The notes under the pieces: model-generated
Told to the model about the DNA's origin: nothing
The model's database searches: none
Seen by the model: only the letters and a program-made list of their open reading frames with translations
Source: Lachnospiraceae bacterium UBA3316
Lineage (GTDB): Bacteria > Bacillota > Clostridia > Lachnospirales > Lachnospiraceae
Length of the DNA: 28,257 nt
Direction: 5' to 3'
Assembly: GCA_002361955.1 (NCBI GenBank)
Contig: DESK01000034.1
Coordinates: 1 to 28,257, forward strand
Program-made: the position numbers and the translations under genes
In this document: positions 6,630-13,994 of the stretch, piece by piece
Layout: each line of letters begins with the position of its first letter
Position numbering within the stretch: the first letter of the stretch is position 1

Positions 6630-8234
6630 TTATAACTGAGGACCTGCGGAAACAAGTGCCTTTCCTGCCTCGTTGCCCTCGTATTTTTTGAAGTTCTTAA
6701 TGAATCTGCCTGCCAGATCCTTTGCCTTCTCCTCCCACTCAGATGCGTCCGCGTAGGTGTCGCGCGGATCCAGGATACCTGTGTCAACGCCCGGAAGCTC
6801 TGTGGGTACCTCAAAGTTGAAGTACGGAATCTTCTTTGTGGGTGCTTTCAGGATATCGCCGTTTAAGATCGCGTCGATGATGCCACGTGTATCTTTGATG
6901 GTGATACGCTTGCCGGTGCCGTTCCAGCCTGTATTTACCAGGTAAGCCTTTGCGCCGTTTGCTTCCATCTTCTTAACCAGCTCTTCGCCGTACTTTGTCG
7001 GATGCAGCTCCAGGAAAGCCTGTCCGAAGCAAGCGGAGAAGGTCGGTGTGGGCTCTGTGATACCGCGCTCTGTACCGGCCAGCTTTGCGGTAAAGCCTGA
7101 CAGGAAGTAGTACTGTGTCTGCTCCGGAGTCAGGATAGATACCGGCGGAAGTACGCCGAAAGCATCTGCAGACAGGAAGATCACTTCCTTAGCTGCGGGA
7201 GCCGCGGATACCGGGCGAACGATGTTCTGGATGTGGTCGATGGGGTAGGATACACGTGTATTCTCTGTCACGCTCTTATCTGCGAAGTCGATCTTACCTT
7301 CCTCGTCCAGAGTAACGTTCTCCAGCAGGGCGTTGCGCTTGATGGCGTTGTAGATATCCGGCTCAGACTCTTTGTCCAGGTTGATAACCTTCGCGTAGCA
7401 GCCGCCCTCGAAGTTGAACACGCCGTTGTCATCCCAGCCATGCTCGTCATCACCGATCAGGAGACGCTTCGGGTCTGTGGACAGTGTGGTCTTACCTGTT
7501 CCGGAAAGTCCGAAGAAGATCGCTGTGTTCTCACCGTTTAAGTCGGTGTTCGCGGAGCAGTGCATAGAAGCAATTCCCTTCAGCGGCAGGTAATAGTTCA
7601 TCATAGAGAACATACCCTTCTTCATCTCTCCGCCATACCATGTATTTACGATAACCTGCTCACGGCTTGTGATGTTGAACATAGCCGCTGTCTCAGAATT
7701 CAGGCCTAACTCCTTGTAGTTCTCCACTTTTGCCTTGGAAGCGTTGTAAACAACGAAATCCGGCTCAAAGTTTGCCAGCTCTTCCTCTGTGGGCTGGATG
7801 AACATATTCTTTACGAAATGAGCCTGCCAGGCTACCTCCATGATGAAACGGATAGCCATGCGTGTGTCGGCGTTTGCGCCGCAGAACGCGTCAACTACGA
7901 AAAGACGCTTATTGGAAAGCTCCTTTAATGCGATCTCCTTTACGGCATCCCATGCTTCCTGTGAAGCCGGATGGTTATCATTCTTATATTCATCAGAAGT
8001 CCACCATACAGTATCTTTTGAATTTTCATCCATTACGATGAACTTATCTTTCGGGGAACGGCCTGTGTAGATACCGGTCATAACGTTCACTGCGCCAAGC
8101 TCACTCACCTGTCCCTTTTCATAACCTTCCAGCTCCGGTTTTGTCTCCTCCTCAAATAAAACTTCATAAGAAGGATTGTACACAATTTCTGTGGTGCCGG
8201 TGATACCATACTTGCTTAAGTTGATTTCTGCCAT
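6630..8234 (-). CDS. pckA: Phosphoenolpyruvate carboxykinase (ATP)
   Basis: 534 residues, full family length (about 530-540). The enzyme interconverts oxaloacetate + ATP and phosphoenolpyruvate + CO2 + ADP in the cytosol. In gut anaerobes it often runs toward oxaloacetate for succinate formation. Visible motifs: substrate-binding TGRSPKDK (57-64), P-loop GLSGTGKTT (242-250), the metal/kinase-2 segment GDDEHGW (261-267), and the adenine-binding C-terminal half (GWNGTGKRI). An AGAGG ribosome site lies 10 nt before the ATG. It is monocistronic, with its own promoter (8330-8357) and terminator (6561-6608). Confidence 0.97.
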   Translation of the reverse strand: MAEINLSKYGITGTTEIVYNPSYEVLFEEETKPELEGYEKGQVSELGAVNVMTGIYTGRSPKDKFIVMDENSKDTVWWTSDEYKNDNHPASQEAWDAVKEIALKELSNKRLFVVDAFCGANADTRMAIRFIMEVAWQAHFVKNMFIQPTEEELANFEPDFVVYNASKAKVENYKELGLNSETAAMFNITSREQVIVNTWYGGEMKKGMFSMMNYYLPLKGIASMHCSANTDLNGENTAIFFGLSGTGKTTLSTDPKRLLIGDDEHGWDDNGVFNFEGGCYAKVINLDKESEPDIYNAIKRNALLENVTLDEEGKIDFADKSVTENTRVSYPIDHIQNIVRPVSAAPAAKEVIFLSADAFGVLPPVSILTPEQTQYYFLSGFTAKLAGTERGITEPTPTFSACFGQAFLELHPTKYGEELVKKMEANGAKAYLVNTGWNGTGKRITIKDTRGIIDAILNGDILKAPTKKIPYFNFEVPTELPGVDTGILDPRDTYADASEWEEKAKDLAGRFIKNFKKYEGNEAGKALVSAGPQL

Positions 8235-8329
8235 CTTACTTTAACCTCTTTTCTTCAATAGTTGCCTGCGGAGGGCAGGACTTATGTTATCTTTTTAACA
8301 AGCAGGGCGTAACCCTTTTCAAATACTAT

Positions 8330-8357
8330 ATTATACATATTCACTTGATAAAATCAA
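8330..8357 (-). promoter_or_regulatory. pckA promoter
   Basis: TTGATT (8357-8352), 16-bp spacer, TATAAT (8335-8330) on the minus strand. The leader is about 90 nt and contains a small CCTGC/GCAGG hairpin (about 8263-8277) well upstream of the ribosome site. No known riboswitch is recognised. Confidence 0.65.
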
Positions 8358-8401
8358 TAAAAATCCTCTAAATTTTTATAATCATTTTCACATGAAAGAA
8401 G

Positions 8402-8426
8402 GGACCGACGTTTTTGCCGTCAGTCC
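8402..8426 (-). terminator. Terminator of the SleB-family gene
   Basis: GGACCGACG / CGTCAGTCC stem with a G-T pair and a short T-rich loop, 12 nt after the stop codon. On the minus strand a C/T-rich run (CCCTTCTTTC) follows, so it is a moderate terminator. Confidence 0.65.
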
Positions 8427-8438
8427 TCTCCTTTTCGC

Positions 8439-9263
8439 TTACTCGTTGGAAAATGTATAATACTCGTGTCCTCCGTACTCAAACAGTCTCTGCAGGGTGT
8501 CGTCAAACCACTCCTGATTGTGAGCCTCTGCACTGGATCGGGCCATAAAAAACAGTGCTCCTTCTGAGTAGTCCTCCCCCTTCAGCGCTCTGTCTACTGC
8601 TTCGTATGTATCCTCCGAGACTTCCACTGTATAGATCCTTCCATCCTCCGTAGGTGAAAACTGCGCCGTGCCCCCTTCCTTGTCCCATACCACCTTGCTG
8701 ATGGTATCCGGAAAGCGGCTGTCAGCCACGCGGTTCAGCACCACATTGGCTATCAGGATTTTGCTCTTCATGTCGCCGCCGGTAGCCTCCGCCTCCACGA
8801 CTCTCAGAAGGGAATAGTAATCCTCTGACGCCATATGGTGCTCCCGAACCGTCTGCTGGGCATAATATCCCACGCCGCCCACACGGCTCGTCCCCTTTCC
8901 CAGGGTGATCCTGTTCAGGGCGCTGCGGCGTACCTTCGATGTTCCTACAAGGACCTGTACATTTTCTGCCGTAATGTCCACCGATGAGGCCGCCAGGGAA
9001 TATTTTTCCATACTGTTGACGGAACTCACCAGTCCCTTCAGTCCCGCGTGCACCCCGTTCAGGGAGTCTCTCTCTTCGCACTCCCCCTCGTAGGCCGCCC
9101 GGACTGCATAGATCCTGTTTTGGCTGCCGTCGGAAAACCCCGATATCAGCAGTGACATGACAGCAACTGAAGTGATACATGAAACAGCTACCATAGAACT
9201 GCGTTTTTCCAACGATTTCATCGGGCCGGAAGCCTTCCGAAAAATCGTCTGTATTAACCGCAT
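8439..9263 (-). CDS. SleB/Hydrolase_2-family cell wall hydrolase
   Basis: 274 residues from the ATG at 9263, chosen because AAGGAG lies 8 nt upstream. The open frame extends to 9434 but runs back across the promoter. An uncleaved signal or membrane anchor lies at about residues 24-43 (MVAVSCITSVAVMSLLISGF). A variable linker follows, then the SleB catalytic domain from about residue 155: LLRVVEAEATGG with the conserved Glu, then ILIANVVLNRV, FSPTEDGRIY and the C-terminal HEYYTF. The family cleaves spore-cortex or vegetative peptidoglycan, as lytic transglycosylases or amidases. Spore germination cannot be distinguished from growth-phase wall turnover by sequence, though the consensus vegetative promoter argues for sigma-A expression. 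Confidence 0.88.
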   Translation of the reverse strand: MRLIQTIFRKASGPMKSLEKRSSMVAVSCITSVAVMSLLISGFSDGSQNRIYAVRAAYEGECEERDSLNGVHAGLKGLVSSVNSMEKYSLAASSVDITAENVQVLVGTSKVRRSALNRITLGKGTSRVGGVGYYAQQTVREHHMASEDYYSLLRVVEAEATGGDMKSKILIANVVLNRVADSRFPDTISKVVWDKEGGTAQFSPTEDGRIYTVEVSEDTYEAVDRALKGEDYSEGALFFMARSSAEAHNQEWFDDTLQRLFEYGGHEYYTFSNE

Positions 9264-9330
9264 ACGGTACTCTCCTTTTCCAATTTTTCTTTTACTGTTA
9301 CCTGTAAATCTCAGCCCTCCAAGTACTTGC

Positions 9331-9359
9331 ATTATATGTAATGTAAATGTATGTGTCAA
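9331..9359 (-). promoter_or_regulatory. Consensus sigma-A promoter of the SleB-family gene
   Basis: A perfect TTGACA (9359-9354), 17-bp spacer and perfect TATAAT (9336-9331) on the minus strand, about 68 nt before the chosen start. A perfect promoter is rare and implies strong or tightly repressed expression. Repeated TGTAAAAT/ATGTAAAT words around it may be operator elements. Confidence 0.85.
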
Positions 9360-9465
9360 GATTAATTTTACATTTTCGTAACATTTTACAGGCCGTTTTT
9401 TCCGCAATTGGCCCGTTCTGTGGCTTTCCAACAAAGTTTTTGCGGACTTTCCTTGTTTTTTTCAT

Positions 9466-9506
9466 AAAATATGCCCAAAGCTTTCCGTGGGCTTTGGGCA
9501 TATTTT
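9466..9506. terminator. Strong symmetrical terminator after leuA
   Basis: AAAATATGCCCAAAGC (9466-9481) and its exact complement GCTTTGGGCATATTTT (9491-9506) form a 16-bp stem with a 9-nt loop. A/T flanks on both sides allow function in either direction. It lies about 117 nt downstream of the leuA stop. The intervening 9507-9623 is AT-rich with no gene seen. Confidence 0.9.
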
Positions 9507-9623
9507 TTCAGCAGTTTTGGCTGTTTTGCGAGTTTTTCACAATTTATATTCCATTTCCTTTTGCTTTTTAAGCACTTTCGATATTTGTAATATTTTTGAA
9601 ATATTTGTAAAATCTTGTAACTT

Positions 9624-11285
9624 TTACTTAGCTTCTTTGTTATTAATTGCCGTCAGCAACGCATTAATGGACGCGCGGATGATATCCTGGTCAACGCCTG
9701 CTCCCCAGAACATCTGACCCTCCTTGTCACGGATTCCCACATAGGCGATAGCCCGTGAACTGGAGCTCTGCTCCAGGGCGTGCTCTGTGTAGGTGATCAG
9801 GTCATACTCTAAGCGGAACTGCTTTTTCAAAGCATTGCTCACCGCGTTCAGGCGGCCGTTTCCTGCAGCGATCGCCACCTTGGACTCGCCTCTGCAGTCC
9901 ACAGTAACCTCTGCGATGATGCCGTTATGCTGCTTGAAATGTACCTCTGTGATGTTGTACGGTGTTTTGACGTCCTCGAATTTTTCCTTGAACAGTTCGA
10001 AGATCTCCTGGGGAAGCAGCTCTTTGTGCTTCTCGTCGGACACAGCCTTGGCCGCATAGCCCATGGCCTCCCGCATCTTGGCAGGCAGGTTCAGGCCGAA
10101 ATTGTGCTCCAGGATATAGCCTACGCCGCCCTTGCCGGACTGGCTGTTGATACGTATCACATCTGCCTCGTACTCTCTGCCGATATCCTGAGGATCGATG
10201 GGCAGATAGGGAACTGTCCAGGGCTCTTCTTTGTGCTCCTCCCTGTATTTCATTCCCTTGGCGATGGCATCCTGATGGGAGCCTGAGAAAGCGGCAAACA
10301 CGAGAGCTCCGCTGTAGGGGCTTCTCATATCCACGGTCATGCCTGTAAATTTCTCATAGGCCTCACTGATGGCGTTCATATCGGAAAAATCAAGCTCCGG
10401 ATCAACACCCTGGGAGTACATATTCATGGCCAGGGTCACGATATCCACATTTCCCGTGCGCTCCCCATTGCCGAATAAGGTTCCCTCAATCCTGTCAGCG
10501 CCCGCCAGGATTCCAAGCTCAGCGTCTGATACGCCGCAGCCTCTGTCGTTGTGGGGATGAAGGGATACGATCACGTTCTCCCTGTACTTCAGGTTGTCGC
10601 ACATATACTCGATCTGGCTGGCGTACACATGGGGCATGGAGTGCTGCACGGTGCTGGGCAGGTTGATGATCACCTTGCGGTCCGGCGTGGGCTGCCACAC
10701 ATCAAGAACCGCGTTGCATACCTCCAGGGAATACTCCGGCTCCGTGCCTGTAAAGCTCTCGGGGCTGTACTCAAAAGCAAAATTGCCGTCTGTTTCCTCT
10801 GCCAGCTTCTTTAAAAGAGCCGCGCCCTCCACGGCGATCCGCTTGATCTCTTCTTTTGATTTATGGAATACCTGCTCCCTCTGGGCTACGGAAGTGGAGT
10901 TGTACACGTGAACGACTGCCTTTTTGCAGCCCTCCAGGGCCTCGAAGGTTTTGCGGATGATATGCTCTCTGGCCTGGGTCAGCACCTGGATCGTCACATC
11001 GTCGGGGATCAGGTTCTGCTCGATCAGCGCCCTCAGGAAATGATACTCCGTATCGGATGCAGCCGGGAAGCCCACTTCAATCTCCTTAAAACCGATCTTT
11101 ACCAGAAGCTTAAAGAAGTCAATCTTCTGCTCCAGCGTCATGGGCACGATCAGCGCCTGGTTTCCGTCTCTCAGGTCCACGCTGCACCAGATCGGTGCTT
11201 TTTCCACATGATCCTTTTCTGCCCATTTCATGGAGGGCACAGGGGGCATAAAATACTGTCTCTTATACTTTGCTACGTTTTTCAT
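9624..11285 (-). CDS. leuA: 2-isopropylmalate synthase
   Basis: 553 residues from the ATG at 11285, with AAAGGAG 7 nt upstream; an in-frame extension to 11366 lacks a ribosome site. The enzyme condenses acetyl-CoA with 2-ketoisovalerate, the first committed step of leucine synthesis. Motifs: the HMGL-like TIM barrel with metal-binding DLRDGNQAL (37-45), the HPHNDRGCG metal-ligand segment, and GNGERTGN. The C-terminal LeuA dimer/allosteric domain (about 430-553, FKQHNGIIAEVTVDCRG) gives leucine feedback inhibition. Its length and start (KYKRQYFMPPVPSMKW) match the long, yeast-like LeuA subfamily found in Clostridia and Actinobacteria. It stands alone, without leuBCD. A leucine T-box lies directly upstream. 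Confidence 0.97.
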   Translation of the reverse strand: MKNVAKYKRQYFMPPVPSMKWAEKDHVEKAPIWCSVDLRDGNQALIVPMTLEQKIDFFKLLVKIGFKEIEVGFPAASDTEYHFLRALIEQNLIPDDVTIQVLTQAREHIIRKTFEALEGCKKAVVHVYNSTSVAQREQVFHKSKEEIKRIAVEGAALLKKLAEETDGNFAFEYSPESFTGTEPEYSLEVCNAVLDVWQPTPDRKVIINLPSTVQHSMPHVYASQIEYMCDNLKYRENVIVSLHPHNDRGCGVSDAELGILAGADRIEGTLFGNGERTGNVDIVTLAMNMYSQGVDPELDFSDMNAISEAYEKFTGMTVDMRSPYSGALVFAAFSGSHQDAIAKGMKYREEHKEEPWTVPYLPIDPQDIGREYEADVIRINSQSGKGGVGYILEHNFGLNLPAKMREAMGYAAKAVSDEKHKELLPQEIFELFKEKFEDVKTPYNITEVHFKQHNGIIAEVTVDCRGESKVAIAAGNGRLNAVSNALKKQFRLEYDLITYTEHALEQSSSSRAIAYVGIRDKEGQMFWGAGVDQDIIRASINALLTAINNKEAK

Positions 11286-11401
11286 TTCTACTCTCCTTTT
11301 CTGTTTTCCATCATTTTGCTTTCGCGCCCGAAGAACGGGTTCTTTTACATCTGCGGTTCTCCTCATGCAATGCGACTGATGCGCATAACAAAACAGCTGC
11401 T

Positions 11402-11720
11402 AAAAAAGGCCCTTCGTCTCCACAGCATAACCTATGCCGGATAGAGACGAAAGACCTGTCATCTGTCTTACGCGGTACCACTCTACTTTATGAATCGCTT
11501 CATACACTCATGGGATACGAGCCTTTGACCTTATATCCCCTCCCCTGTAACGGTGGGCATCCGTCTGCATCTACTCTCCCCGGGTCACCGGAAATTTGGG
11601 GCAGCCGCTCCGAGGTGAGTTCCAATCCTCCCGCCACTGCCTCGCATCACCCGGCAGCTTTCTGGATTTGGGATAAACTGTACTATTCCTCTTCCTTGCA
11701 TTTTTCTGTAACCAACTGTT
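11402..11720 (-). ncRNA. T-box leader (tRNA-Leu sensing) of leuA
   Basis: The T-box core TGGTACCGCG (11480-11471, minus strand) pairs with the acceptor end of uncharged tRNA. It is followed by a terminator, AGGTCTTTCGTCTC (11457-11444) pairing with GAGACGAAGGGCC (11420-11408), then six T. Stem I lies at about 11590-11680. A CTC triplet at 11614-11612 in the probable specifier loop (…ACTCACCTCGGAG…) would select tRNA-Leu(GAG), fitting leuA. T-box RNAs let transcription continue when the cognate tRNA is uncharged. The exact 5' boundary and the specifier assignment are inferred by eye. Confidence 0.92.
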
Positions 11721-11723
11721 ATT

Positions 11724-11752
11724 AAGATAACATTGGGAAGTGCGTCTGTCAA
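11724..11752 (-). promoter_or_regulatory. Promoter of the leuA T-box transcript
   Basis: TTGACA (11752-11747), 17-bp spacer, TATCTT (11729-11724) on the minus strand, placing the start a few bases before the T-box. The -35 overlaps the stop codon of the small upstream ORF. Confidence 0.8.
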
Positions 11753-11874
11753 GTAGAAAATTCCCGCCCGCTGACGGAAAGCACCACTGCGAAAACAAGG
11801 ACGATCACCGCCAGCAGCATGAATATACGATTTTTTTCCCTTAGCATCTCCTGTGTTCTTCTTCCTCTCTGCAT
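11749..11874 (-). CDS. Possible 41-residue single-pass membrane peptide
   Basis: The frame runs from the ATG at 11874 to a TGA at 11751-11749. It has a basic, hydrophilic head (MQRGRRTQEMLREKN), a clear hydrophobic helix (IFMLLAVIVLVFAVVLSV) and a short polar end. An internal ATG (codon 10) is preceded directly by AGGAG with no spacing; the first ATG has no obvious site. The distribution of hydrophobic and positive residues is typical of a small inner-membrane protein (N-in). Its stop codon is embedded in the -35 box of the T-box promoter, so read-through transcription could interact with leuA. It may be fortuitous; no family is recognised. Confidence 0.4.
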   Translation of the reverse strand: MQRGRRTQEMLREKNRIFMLLAVIVLVFAVVLSVSGREFST

Positions 11875-11952
11875 TTGTCACGAATAAAGAATATTATTCT
11901 TTTATAATAATTCATCTTTTTCCCCAGCTCAGGCAGTTTTTTCTGAACTTAA

Positions 11953-11991
11953 CAGGCAGACGGAAGGATCCTGTTTCCTTCCGTCTGCCTG
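11953..11991 (-). terminator. Hairpin terminator after the ABC exporter
   Basis: CAGGCAGACGGAAGGA pairs with TCCTTCCGTCTGCCTG (16 bp), 25 nt after the exporter stop. The T-run is short on both strands, but the stem is very stable. Confidence 0.75.
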
Positions 11992-12015
11992 ATTTATCAT
12001 CTGCTTCTCTTTTAT

Positions 12016-13746
12016 TTAAAACTGCATCTCATACAGATTGGCGTACACGCCGCCTTTTTCCAGCAATTCTTTATGGGTTCCCTCTTCGGCGATGCCGTCC
12101 TCCGTCAGCACCAGGATCCTCTGGGCGTTCCGTATCGTAGACAACCGGTGGGCAATAACAAAGGTCGTGCGGTTTTTCGCCAGCTTTTCCAGAGAGTGCT
12201 GGACGATCTTTTCGCTCTCATTGTCCAGGGCGGAGGTCGCCTCGTCAAAAATCAGCACCGGCGGATTTTTCAGAAATACCCGGGCGATGGACAGGCGCTG
12301 TTTCTGCCCTCCGGAAAGCTTCACGCCCCGCTGCCCGATATCCGTCAGGTAGCCGTCCGGCAGGTTTTTGATAAATTCATGGGCATTTGCCGCTTTGGCG
12401 GCGGCTACCACCTCCTCGTCCGTGGCGTCCGGTTTCCCGTAACGGATATTATCCATCACGTTGCCCGCGAAAAGATAGACGTCCTGCTGGACGATGCCGA
12501 TCTGCCTGCGCAGGTCATTTAACCGGATGTCGCGGATGTCACGCCCGTCCAGCTTTACGCTTCCCTCCGTCACATCGTAAAATCTCGGAATCAGGGAACA
12601 GAGGGTGGTCTTTCCGGCTCCGCTGCTGCCCACCAGGGCCACATACTCTCCCTGTTTTACCTCCAGATCCACATTCTGGAGGACATTTTCCGTATTGTCG
12701 CCGTAGCGGAAGCTGACATGGTCGAAGGTGATCTCCCCTTTGGCCTTCTCAAGGGATACGGCTCCGGGCCGGTCCGCGATATCCGGGGCGATGGCCAGCA
12801 CCTCCCGGAAGCGCTCATAGCCGCTGTAACCGTTCTGGAACTGCTCCGTAAAATTGACCAGCTTCTTCACAGGCTCCGTGAAATTGCTGATATATAAAAG
12901 GAAGGTCACCAGGTCGGCGGACGAAAGCTCCCCCAGCAGCATCAGATACGCGCCCACGATCAGGGAAACTACCGTGATCAGGGTGGCGAAGGCTCCCATG
13001 CAGGAATTGTAGGTTCCCATAAATTTGTAGGTGCGTTTCTTGGAGTCCACAAATCGGTCGTTTCCCGTGTTGAATTTGTCCATCTCCATTTTTTCATTGC
13101 CAAAGGACTTCACCACCCGGATGCCGGACAGGCTGTCCTCGATCTGGCTGTTGATATCCGCGATCCTGGCCCTGTTATCCCGGAAGGCGCTGCGCATCTT
13201 CCCGTTATAGCTGACCGCGAAAAGCAGCATCAAAACAACGATGGCCATGGCTGTCAGGGACAGCTTCCAGTTGATGGCTGTCAGGATGATAAAGGCTCCC
13301 ACCAGCTTGATCAGGGAAATAACGATATCCTCCGGGCCATGGTGCAAAAGCTCCGTGATATCAAACAGGTCGCTTGTGATCCGGGAGAGCAGGTGCCCCA
13401 CCTTCTGGTCGTCATAAAAGGCGAAGGACAGCTTCTGGTAATGGCCAAAGATCTCGTTTCGCATATCGTGTTCGATCTTCGCCCCCATCACATGTCCATA
13501 ATTTCCTATAAAATAGTTGCAGTAGCATTCCAGGGCTACCAGAGCCACCATCAGCGCCCCCAGCTTGAAGATCATGCCGGTCGCTTCCCTGGTAGGAAAA
13601 CCTACCACCGTTCCTGTGATATAGCGCACCAGAAGCGGAAGCGCCAGGGTCACGGCCGCTCCCAGGGTGGCAAAAAACATATCGGCCAGAAACAGTCTTC
13701 TGTATGGTTTATAATAGTCTGTCAGTTTTTTCTTTCTGTTTTCCAT
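12016..13746 (-). CDS. ABC exporter, fused permease and ATPase (MsbA/LmrA-like half-transporter)
   Basis: 576 residues; AGAGG lies 8 nt upstream of the ATG. Residues 1-310 form the type IV exporter transmembrane domain with six helices, including LFLADMFFATLGAAVTLALP, FIILTAINWKLSLTAMAIVV and LITVVSLIVGAYLMLL. Residues of about 335-576 are the nucleotide-binding domain: Walker A GSSGAGKTT, Q-loop IVQQDVYLF, signature LSGGQKQR, Walker B VLIFDEATSALD and switch His in IAHRLSTI. Such proteins work as homodimers, or as heterodimers with an adjacent partner. No partner is adjacent, so a homodimer is likely. The substrate (lipid, peptide or drug) cannot be told from sequence. It is transcribed divergently from the ABC-F gene. 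Confidence 0.95.
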   Translation of the reverse strand: MENRKKKLTDYYKPYRRLFLADMFFATLGAAVTLALPLLVRYITGTVVGFPTREATGMIFKLGALMVALVALECYCNYFIGNYGHVMGAKIEHDMRNEIFGHYQKLSFAFYDDQKVGHLLSRITSDLFDITELLHHGPEDIVISLIKLVGAFIILTAINWKLSLTAMAIVVLMLLFAVSYNGKMRSAFRDNRARIADINSQIEDSLSGIRVVKSFGNEKMEMDKFNTGNDRFVDSKKRTYKFMGTYNSCMGAFATLITVVSLIVGAYLMLLGELSSADLVTFLLYISNFTEPVKKLVNFTEQFQNGYSGYERFREVLAIAPDIADRPGAVSLEKAKGEITFDHVSFRYGDNTENVLQNVDLEVKQGEYVALVGSSGAGKTTLCSLIPRFYDVTEGSVKLDGRDIRDIRLNDLRRQIGIVQQDVYLFAGNVMDNIRYGKPDATDEEVVAAAKAANAHEFIKNLPDGYLTDIGQRGVKLSGGQKQRLSIARVFLKNPPVLIFDEATSALDNESEKIVQHSLEKLAKNRTTFVIAHRLSTIRNAQRILVLTEDGIAEEGTHKELLEKGGVYANLYEMQF

Positions 13747-13861
13747 GTTCTTTTCCTCTCTTCTATTTTTACGATCACAGCCTTTCAGCCTTCGCTGTCG
13801 CTTATATTAACATAAATTTCGAAAATTTGCACATACATTTCTTGCCTGAAAAAATCTTTTC

Positions 13862-13890
13862 TTGCGGTTTCCCGTTTCTTCCATTATAAT
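13862..13890 (+). promoter_or_regulatory. Promoter of the ABC-F gene
   Basis: TTGCGG (13862-13867), 17-bp spacer, TATAAT (13885-13890). It implies a leader of about 98 nt containing the attenuator-like structure at 13907-13968. The rest of the divergent gap (13747-13861) holds only a poor candidate for the exporter's own promoter. Confidence 0.7.
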
Positions 13891-13906
13891 TTTACCGTTG
13901 CCGTTT

Positions 13907-13968
13907 AGCCGTGGGGCTGAACGATCACATTTTACCGGACAACGCAAAGGCTTTTTTCAGCCTTTTTT
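13907..13968 (+). promoter_or_regulatory. Candidate transcription attenuator in the ABC-F leader
   Basis: Three mutually exclusive pairings are visible. AGCC (13907-13910) can pair with GGCT (13915-13918). GGCTGAA (13915-13921) can pair with TTCAGCC (13956-13962). AAAGGCT (13946-13952) can pair with AGCCTTT (13959-13965), which is followed by T-rich sequence and so is a terminator. The middle pairing would act as antiterminator. Several antibiotic-resistance ABC-F genes are controlled by such ribosome-responsive attenuation. The stems are short, so this is a hypothesis. Confidence 0.5.
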
Positions 13969-13994
13969 CTACAAATATACAAAAGGGTACTGCT

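Noticed and set aside
9264..9434. 57-residue N-terminal extension of the SleB-family protein
   Set aside because: It would be translated across the consensus promoter at 9331-9359; the ATG at 9263 has a good ribosome site and a proper membrane anchor follows.
11585..11881. 98-codon minus-strand frame over the leuA leader
   Set aside because: It runs through the T-box Stem I and the promoter; better explained by the RNA element and the 41-codon frame.
13911..13994. GTG-started N-terminal extension of the ABC-F protein
   Set aside because: It would translate the terminator-like hairpin, has no ribosome site, and the family starts at the MILNVKNLTHGFG position.
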